Shown piece by piece: positions 58,302 through 64,000 of a DNA stretch of 64,000 nt (positions within the stretch are counted from its first letter, which is position 1; each line of letters starts with the position of its first letter). A program made the translations under genes and the position numbers. Source of the DNA: Cytobacillus purgationiresistens (GTDB lineage Bacteria; Bacillota; Bacilli; Bacillales; Cytobacillaceae); NCBI RefSeq assembly GCF_030813235.1, contig NZ_JAUSUB010000002.1, positions 62,001-126,000 on the forward strand. Reading direction: 5' to 3'. Below the pieces are notes generated by a model that saw only the letters and a program-made list of their open reading frames with translations, made no database searches and was not told where the DNA came from.

Positions 58302-58655
58302 CTATTTCATAAAAGGAGTAAAGCCTAGTGGAAGGCTTAAGCCCAGGTATAACACTAGTAGGAAAGCAACAATGAGTTGTACCCATAAGATTGTAGTTGC
58401 CTTGCCTTTTTTCCTGCGAACTAAAATCATTTCAAGCATGGAGATAACCCAAAGACCTACAATAGATTTTAATACATACATTAAATCAATATTACTTATG
58501 GATACAAGCATCATTACACCTGTAGCGATGATCAGTAAATAGAAAAGTCTTAAAATCATATGTACAACCTTGTCTTTACCGTTCTTTTGCAACATAAGTG
58601 CCACGAAGAATAATATGAATGCGACTATCCACGTAGATAAGTGAGCATGTGTCAT
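58302..58655 (-). CDS. yisL: YisL/UPF0344 (DUF1516) membrane protein
   Basis: 117 aa from ATG at 58653-58655 (GAAGGAGG at 8 nt; the upstream TTG start would be inside that site). Four membrane helices: TWIVAFILFFVALML, LRLFYLLIIATGVMMLV, SIVGLWVISMLEMILV, LWVQLIVAFLLVLYLG. Family function unknown. Next to yisK as in B. subtilis. Confidence 0.9.
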   Translation of the reverse strand: MTHAHLSTWIVAFILFFVALMLQKNGKDKVVHMILRLFYLLIIATGVMMLVSISNIDLMYVLKSIVGLWVISMLEMILVRRKKGKATTILWVQLIVAFLLVLYLGLSLPLGFTPFMK

Positions 58656-58863
58656 GTAAAAAACCTCCTTCAATAATTAATATTTCCATTAAACGAACCA
58701 ATTGTTTTATAAGTTCTTATTACAACCTTTACCATCTTGGTTAAAGCCTGTAACAATGGGTATGAATTCGTTTTCATCATACCATAATCATTCTTTAAAT
58801 TCTAAACTAATGATTGAACTTTAACCAATCCTGTACATATTGTGTCCATTCTTTGAATTTTTT

Positions 58864-59772
58864 TTAAGCTTCTAACCGATTAGTAAGCGTACCGATATTT
58901 TCTACTGATATTTCAATTTCGTCCCCTGGCTTTAAAAAACGTGGTGGCTTAAAACCTTTACCTACTCCTGCCGGTGTCCCTGTTGCAATAATATCTCCTG
59001 GCTCAAGTGTCATTCCTTGAGATAAAATTGCTATCACTTTTTCCACTGGGAAAATAAATTGCTGTGTGTTAGAGTCCTGTCTTAATTCCCCATTTACCTT
59101 GGTTTGGATGGTCAAAGAATTTGGGTTATCAATCGTTGCTGAATCTACAATCCATGGTCCCATCGGACAAGATGTGTCTAAGCTTTTTCCAATAAAATAT
59201 TGTTTATGTTTACTTTGCAAATCTCTTGCCGTGATATCATTTACAATCGTATAACCAAAGACATAGTCCAATGCATCTTCTTCTGAAATCCCTTTTCCCT
59301 TCTTGCCTATTACAACCGCAAGCTCTCCTTCATAATCAAGCTGGGAAGTTAGTTTACTGTGATTCAGCACTTCCATGTCTGACCCTGTTACAGCTGTAGG
59401 AGATTTTGTAAAAACTATGATGTCTTCCGGAATGTCTGCTGCACTCCCCATTTCAATTGCATGCTTAGCATAGTTTTTCCCAACACAAAAAACATTTTTT
59501 GAGGGGCGTGGAATGGGTGCCAATATTTCTACCGCATCTAATGGCAATACAAGTTCAGCAGCCGCTGAATTTGTTTCTGCCCACTCGCTCAAATGCTTTG
59601 CTTCATTAAGCAATTCCTCACTGGAAGCAATACTTGCGATTAGTGTATCCGGTAATCGATTTTCACCATATTTCTTCTCAGCTGCTTCCTTAAGAGGGAG
59701 AAAGCTAGTATCATTGTTTACTAACACTCCGTATTTCTCCAACCCATGATGATTGACTGTTAAAAACTTCAT
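58864..59772 (-). CDS. yisK: Fumarylacetoacetate hydrolase family protein YisK
   Basis: 302 aa. C-terminal FAH domain (about 88-300) with a divalent metal site: DYEGELAVVIGKKGK, FGYTIVNDITARDLQ, GKSLDTSCPMGPW and TGTPAGVG. B. subtilis YisK is reported to be an oxaloacetate decarboxylase that also localises with the Mbl cytoskeleton. The N-terminal about 85 residues form the extra small domain seen in YisK. Confidence 0.88.
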   Translation of the reverse strand: MKFLTVNHHGLEKYGVLVNNDTSFLPLKEAAEKKYGENRLPDTLIASIASSEELLNEAKHLSEWAETNSAAAELVLPLDAVEILAPIPRPSKNVFCVGKNYAKHAIEMGSAADIPEDIIVFTKSPTAVTGSDMEVLNHSKLTSQLDYEGELAVVIGKKGKGISEEDALDYVFGYTIVNDITARDLQSKHKQYFIGKSLDTSCPMGPWIVDSATIDNPNSLTIQTKVNGELRQDSNTQQFIFPVEKVIAILSQGMTLEPGDIIATGTPAGVGKGFKPPRFLKPGDEIEISVENIGTLTNRLEA

Positions 59773-59846
59773 ATCTTCACCTCATTTAGTATTCTCAAAA
59801 CCAGTATAACGCAGATTTTTCTGAATGTATTATGATATGCAGCTAT

Positions 59847-61016
59847 TTATAGCATTCTTTTCATTCTTGGCAGGTGAAAATATGTGAAACTTCTCCATAG
59901 CCATTCAAATGGACCATAGTAGTAATACTGCAACCATAAACGGCTAAACAGAATTTGAATAATAAAAATCACTGCAACCATAAGCGTACCATATAGGACT
60001 GAAATTTCACCATAGAATCCTAAGCCATACCCATAAAATATCAATGAAGACACAATGGATTGAAAAAGATAATTACTTAAAGAAAGACGTCCAACATAAG
60101 TCAATGGCGATAAAATCTTTTTCATGCTTCTCTGGTTAGCTAAGAGAGCAATCGATAAACCATACCCAATAGCCACCAGCGGACCGCCAAAAATGTCTTG
60201 GATATATTGTGCCGCCATATTTTCATCCCATAAATAAGGAAGTGATTTGAACATCAATCCAATGATCAAGCTAAAGGCAGCAAGCATTTGAATCAGCTTT
60301 TTATGATTTTCCATGTTTTCAAGCAATTTAAGTTTCTGTACTCCGCCTCCAATTAAAAATAACGGTAGAATGGAAATAGCTAAGATTGGAAACGTTCCAA
60401 GATTATTAGTGAAATACCAATCCGCAATTCGCTGAGAAGTGATCTCAGCAAACGACCCATTTTGATAAGTATCCATATAAGATTGAACATTTACAAATGG
60501 AGTCATCCCGCTTTCAGGCTCTATCAATGTGGCCAAAATCAAGAGCAAGCTTAATAGAATATTAGGCAGGGTGTATATGACTATTCCAATAATAATTAAA
60601 TTCTTCGCCGACATTTTCACAAAAAGAATAAATATAAAGCCAAGTAGAGCATAAGTTACTAAAATATCACCGTGCCAAATAAAAAACGCATGCAAAAGAC
60701 CAATAACTAGCAAAAAGGAAAACCTTCTGAATACAATCAGCGGAAAAGATAAACCTTTTAGGATCACGCGCTCTCTTAGGATCATGACACCATAACCAAA
60801 TAAGAGGGCAAATAAAGGATAGAAGCTCGCTTGCACAAACACATCAATGAGCATAAACACCGTTCGATCCGTACCATCATTCCACCATGTGAAGGGATCA
60901 ATGTAAATGAAAGGGGAATGGAAGGAAAGCATATTCACAAGAAAAATTCCGAGTAATGCAAACCCCCTCATGATATCAATTGAGGTGATTCTGCTCTGGT
61001 CAGATATCGGATACAT
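59847..61016 (-). CDS. DUF418 family membrane protein
   Basis: 389 aa from ATG at 61014-61016 (AAAAGGAG at 7 nt). About ten membrane helices; the N terminus has the family opening RITSIDIMRGFALLGIFLVNM and the C-terminal DUF418 region includes YVGRLSLSNYLFQSI and FSRLWLQYYYYGPFEWLWR. Related to heparan-glucosaminide acetyltransferase-like proteins (YeiB, YxaH). Possibly transfers acyl groups to a surface sugar; not shown. Confidence 0.85.
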   Translation of the reverse strand: MYPISDQSRITSIDIMRGFALLGIFLVNMLSFHSPFIYIDPFTWWNDGTDRTVFMLIDVFVQASFYPLFALLFGYGVMILRERVILKGLSFPLIVFRRFSFLLVIGLLHAFFIWHGDILVTYALLGFIFILFVKMSAKNLIIIGIVIYTLPNILLSLLLILATLIEPESGMTPFVNVQSYMDTYQNGSFAEITSQRIADWYFTNNLGTFPILAISILPLFLIGGGVQKLKLLENMENHKKLIQMLAAFSLIIGLMFKSLPYLWDENMAAQYIQDIFGGPLVAIGYGLSIALLANQRSMKKILSPLTYVGRLSLSNYLFQSIVSSLIFYGYGLGFYGEISVLYGTLMVAVIFIIQILFSRLWLQYYYYGPFEWLWRSFTYFHLPRMKRML

Positions 61017-61163
61017 ATATAATCTCCTTTTCTTAAAAAACAAGTAGCTACTACATCATAAAATGATTTCATTTACCATGTCTAGCCCTTAGATGGAAAC
61101 TTATACATTAATCATTATAACTGCAAGGATGTTTCCTCAACAAATCAACTGCCAAGCACAATG

Positions 61164-61194
61164 AAAAAAGATTGCAGGTTTCTCAGCTGCAATC
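61164..61194 (-). terminator. Acyl-CoA ligase terminator
   Basis: GATTGCAG and CTGCAATC arms followed by TTTTTTC on the minus strand. Confidence 0.88.
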
Positions 61195-61208
61195 CCCGTT
61201 CCATTTAT

Positions 61209-62804
61209 CTAATTGACATATCTGCCGTCATGTCCCCCTTTGGCTTCCCAATAATCGTTGCGAAGATGTATCTTTTGGATTTTTCCTGATGCCGTTTTCG
61301 GCAGTTCTTCAATAAATGTCACCCCTGTTATCGCTTTAAAATGTGCCATATTCTCTCTTGTAAAGGAGATTAACTCTTCCTCAGTTGTAGATTGTTTGTC
61401 TCGCAGCACGACGAAAGCATGTGGTGTTTCTCCCCACTTCTCGTGTGGAACTGCAATAACTGCTGCTTCCAGCACTGCTGGATGCTCGTATAGGATGCCT
61501 TCTATTTCAATAGAGGATATATTTTCTCCGCCGCTGATGATGATATCCTTTTTGCGGTCGACGATATCAATATTGCCATAGTGATCAACTGTGCCCATGT
61601 CACCAGTATGAAGCCAGCCGTTTAAAATCGCAGCAGCCGTTGCCTCATCATTTTTCCAATACCCTTTCATCACTCCGTTGCTTCTAACCACTACTTCTCC
61701 TATATCTTTGCCATTAGGTTCAACTTCATAACCTAATTCATTTAGCACCCTGACTTCTGCACCAATCATTTCATAGCCTGCTTTTGCTTTCATGCGATAT
61801 TTTTCCTTTGCCGATAGATGATCTAAATGAGAGCGAATGGTTGATACTGTACTTAATGGTGACGATTCGGTCATCCCGTATACCTGGATGAATTCCCACC
61901 CCATCTCTTCCTCTACTCTTGTCACAAAAGCTGGAGGCGGTGCAGATCCTGCAATGACAATCCTTATCGAATGCTCAAATCTAGGCGTATACCGCTCATA
62001 ATATTGCATTAAGGTATTCAGCACGGTTGGAGCCATATGGAGCACAGTAGCCTTATATTTTTCCAATGCGGAAAAAATCGCCTCAGGCGTTGTTCTCCTT
62101 AGGCATACTTGGGAAGCACCGTTTGCTGTATAGTAAAATGGCGATCCCCAGCCATTCACATGAAACATTGGGAGCACATGAATAAGTGTATCTTGATCGT
62201 TTACACGAATATGGTGCATCGTACTCAAGGCATGCAAGTAATTATTGCGATGTGTAAGCATGACGCCCTTTGGATTCCCGGTTGTGCCACTTGTATAGAG
62301 AAGACTGCATACATCATCTTCTTCTAAATACTCTCTTTCATACTTCTCAGCTGAAAAACTTGATAGCCATGCGTCGTAACCGGTTTCATTCGTATCATCA
62401 TTTTTATAATGAACGATGATTTTTTCTACTGTTGTTAATTGATCCTTAACAGGCTGTATAAGCTGGTAAAGGTCTTGATCGACTAACAATACCTTTGATT
62501 CGCTATGATTTAAAATAAATACATAATCAGCCGGCTTTAAGCGGATATTGAGCGGCACCATAATGCCTCCCACCTGTAAAACCCCATAAAACCCTTCGAG
62601 CATCTCTATGGAATTGGGTGCTAAATACGCAATTCGATCCCCTTTGTTGACATTCAAAGACTTAAGGCCATGAGATAACTGATTGACGCGCTTATTGAGC
62701 TGGTTATACGTCAGTACTTTGTTATCACCATATATCGCTTCCTTTTCACCATATAACCGTACAGCACGGTCTAAAAACTGCGATAAAATTAAAGGTACGT
62801 TCAT
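61209..62804 (-). CDS. Long-chain fatty-acid--CoA ligase family protein
   Basis: 531-aa ANL-superfamily adenylating enzyme. P-loop-like motif LLYTSGTTGNPKGVMLTHR (near 170), MFHVNGWG, A5 motif YGMTESSP, A7 LHTGDMG, A8 DRKKDIIISGGENI and the catalytic Lys in PKTASGKIQK near the C terminus. Activates a fatty acid with ATP and joins it to CoA. Close in type to B. subtilis LcfB/YhfT/YngI; exact orthologue and chain length not decidable. Confidence 0.9.
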   Translation of the reverse strand: MNVPLILSQFLDRAVRLYGEKEAIYGDNKVLTYNQLNKRVNQLSHGLKSLNVNKGDRIAYLAPNSIEMLEGFYGVLQVGGIMVPLNIRLKPADYVFILNHSESKVLLVDQDLYQLIQPVKDQLTTVEKIIVHYKNDDTNETGYDAWLSSFSAEKYEREYLEEDDVCSLLYTSGTTGNPKGVMLTHRNNYLHALSTMHHIRVNDQDTLIHVLPMFHVNGWGSPFYYTANGASQVCLRRTTPEAIFSALEKYKATVLHMAPTVLNTLMQYYERYTPRFEHSIRIVIAGSAPPPAFVTRVEEEMGWEFIQVYGMTESSPLSTVSTIRSHLDHLSAKEKYRMKAKAGYEMIGAEVRVLNELGYEVEPNGKDIGEVVVRSNGVMKGYWKNDEATAAAILNGWLHTGDMGTVDHYGNIDIVDRKKDIIISGGENISSIEIEGILYEHPAVLEAAVIAVPHEKWGETPHAFVVLRDKQSTTEEELISFTRENMAHFKAITGVTFIEELPKTASGKIQKIHLRNDYWEAKGGHDGRYVN

Positions 62805-62948
62805 CGAAAAAACACCTCACAAATAATTTAAAATTTCTGATTATAATTATTTTAGCATAATTGTAACAATTACAGCTATATTTTTCCTCTCTGTTATAGA
62901 ACATTTTTTTATGAAAACGAGTGAGAAAGAAATTTGGGCTTTTTGTAT

Positions 62949-62976
62949 CACAATATCTCTTTAGGCACATACGATA
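62949..62976 (+). promoter_or_regulatory. SigK-type promoter of gerP operon
   Basis: AC at 62950-62951, 16-bp spacer, CATACGATA at 62968-62976: an exact fit to CATANNNTA with the -35 AC. gerP of B. subtilis is known to be SigK-dependent in the mother cell and repressed by GerE. The start codon is about 75 bp downstream. Confidence 0.75.
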
Positions 62977-63049
62977 ACTGTAAATAAGCAAACCTGGGTT
63001 ATGCCTAAAGCGCTTATCAAAGTAAATGATATGAAAAGGATGTTCATAA

Positions 63050-63271
63050 ATGCCAGCAATTGTCGGAGCGGTTCAAGTCATTTCAATCGGGAGCAGTTCT
63101 GTTTTTAATATTGGAGATGTTTATAAGATCATGCCTTTATCAAATGCTAAAACATTTTCAGGAGCTGGATCATTCAATACCGGGGATGGCCTTGAGGTTG
63201 TCAACCATTATAGCTCAACGAATACGTACGATAATGATGGGGTGGACCAAGGAAACTACTTTAATGCTTAG
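63050..63271 (+). CDS. gerPA: Spore coat/germination protein GerPA
   Basis: 73-aa GerPA/GerPF-type protein (MPAIVGAVQVISIG, KTFSGAGSFNTGDG, STNTYDNDGVDQ). The GerP proteins are deposited in the spore coat and let germinants reach the inner membrane receptors. First gene after the SigK promoter and followed by gerPB, so GerPA rather than the similar GerPF. AAAGGATG lies 7 nt before ATG. Confidence 0.9.
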   Translation: MPAIVGAVQVISIGSSSVFNIGDVYKIMPLSNAKTFSGAGSFNTGDGLEVVNHYSSTNTYDNDGVDQGNYFNA

Positions 63272-63286
63272 AGATCGGGTGGTCAT

Positions 63287-63517
63287 ATGAGTAATTTTTA
63301 TATTCAGCAATCCATTCATATACAGTTGATTAAAATCGGCGGAGTTTCAAACTCTTCGGTCTTCCAAATTGGCAGCGCAGGCATTATTAAACCATCGTCC
63401 CATTTATATAATACTGGCGGGTTTACTGAGCCTGCTCCTGAATTTGATACGCCTCTGTCTGAAGGAACTGTTGTCGGGACTCCCTTTGTACCGTTAGTTG
63501 CTCCAGCCAAGCCATAA
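63287..63517 (+). CDS. gerPB: Spore germination protein GerPB
   Basis: 76 aa; NFYIQQSIHIQLIKI, VFQIGSAGIIKPSSHLYNTG and the acidic/Pro-rich end (TEPAPEFD, FVPLVAPAKP) are the GerPB pattern. 15 bp after gerPA. Structural component of the coat permeability system. Confidence 0.92.
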   Translation: MSNFYIQQSIHIQLIKIGGVSNSSVFQIGSAGIIKPSSHLYNTGGFTEPAPEFDTPLSEGTVVGTPFVPLVAPAKP

Positions 63518-63543
63518 TGAAAACAAGAAGGGTGGTGATGTAG

Positions 63544-64000
63544 ATGAATCAAGATATATATGGTTACCTTCATCAGCTGCAAGCTTATATTCAAAACCAG
63601 GATAAGAGAATAGAAAATCTCGAGAAAAAGTTTAAGAAACTGCAAGATGAATCATTAGAATATCGAGACAAACAACCGATTCATATCGATAAAATTGAAT
63701 ATAAATTTGATCAGCTTAAAGTGGAATCACTTGAAGGTACATTAAATATTGGTTTAAACCCTTCCGACTTTCAAGATATAGATGATTTTTCAGTAGATAA
63801 TAAAGAGATGAATACGCCTGCGTCACCTAAAAACTTATTAAAGCGGAACATAGAAATCGAAAATGAAATGTATCGCTTCATAGAAGCCGACTTACCCCAA
63901 ATCGTTGCAGAAGCTGAAGCAAAATTAAATATGGCCTCCGGTGAATCCTATACTGAATTTATTAAAGAGGATGTTAGAAAACAGCTTTCTAAACGAATCG
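63544..64000 (+). CDS. gerPC: Spore germination protein GerPC (cut by window end)
   Basis: 152 codons visible from ATG at 63544 to the edge, preceded by AAGGGTGGTGAT. Begins MNQDIYGYLHQLQAYIQ with an N-terminal coiled coil (QNQDKRIENLEKKFKKLQDE), then HIDKIEYKFDQLKVESLEGTLNIGL with the conserved GTLNIGL-type strand of GerPC. Third gene of gerPA-F. Confidence 0.92.
   Translation, partial: MNQDIYGYLHQLQAYIQNQDKRIENLEKKFKKLQDESLEYRDKQPIHIDKIEYKFDQLKVESLEGTLNIGLNPSDFQDIDDFSVDNKEMNTPASPKNLLKRNIEIENEMYRFIEADLPQIVAEAEAKLNMASGESYTEFIKEDVRKQLSKRI

Overview
The window looks like a chromosomal segment of a low-GC, spore-forming Bacillaceae (Bacillus sensu lato, not B. subtilis itself). Ribosome binding sites are strong and purine-rich, and GTG and TTG starts are frequent. 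Gene content and order follow, in reverse orientation, the B. subtilis stretch gerP - yisKL - asnO - yitKLSTUVW - argCJBD-carAB-argF - yjzCD - yjaUV - med-comZ - fabHF - yjaZ - appDFABC - yjbA - trpS - oppABCDF. These synteny statements come from memory of B. subtilis, not from a search.

Layout. 1-5.6 kb: opp oligopeptide permease operon (minus strand, oppF cut by the window edge). 6.1-7.4 kb: trpS behind a tRNA-Trp-responsive T-box leader. 7.6-14.7 kb: yjbA, a small membrane protein and a second peptide permease, appDFABC. 15-18.7 kb: yjaZ and the fabH-fabF fatty acid initiation/elongation pair under a likely FapR-controlled promoter. 18.8-22.6 kb: a small gene, med-comZ (competence control), and yjaV and yjaU, two apparent enzyme relatives that lack the usual catalytic residues. 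22.7-26.6 kb: clpB with a probable CtsR operator, yjzC, and an undecaprenyl-diphosphatase gene. 26.7-36.1 kb: a complete, tightly coupled argCJBD-carAB-argF operon taking glutamate to citrulline, with ARG-box-like sequence. 36.4-39.3 kb: molybdenum cofactor genes moaA, moeA, mobB. 39.6-47.2 kb: yitW, yitV, yitU, a BsuPI-domain protein, yitT, degV/yitS, yitL, yajQ/yitK and two very small genes. 47.7-50.1 kb: a short-chain dehydrogenase and a membrane-anchored GH13 amylase. 51.2-54.8 kb: the decayed C-terminal part of a surface protein, asnO and a DUF2777-like gene. 55.2-62.8 kb: a FIST-PAS-GGDEF-EAL protein, yisL, yisK, a DUF418 membrane protein and an acyl-CoA ligase. 63.0-64.0 kb: the start of the gerP spore-coat operon behind a SigK-type promoter.

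The coding content is mostly ordinary core and sporulation genome; I see no phage, insertion sequence, CRISPR array, rRNA or tRNA. The unusual content is in the gaps. (a) A family of roughly 95-126 bp stem-loop elements, with invariant single-stranded segments and compensating stem changes, occurs at four loci, twice in tandem. (b) A second dispersed repeat occurs at two loci. (c) A 51-bp tandem array is open on both strands. (d) An 11-unit, 52-bp tandem array lies between the amylase gene and the surface-protein pseudogene. The first family is the best candidate for something not well described.
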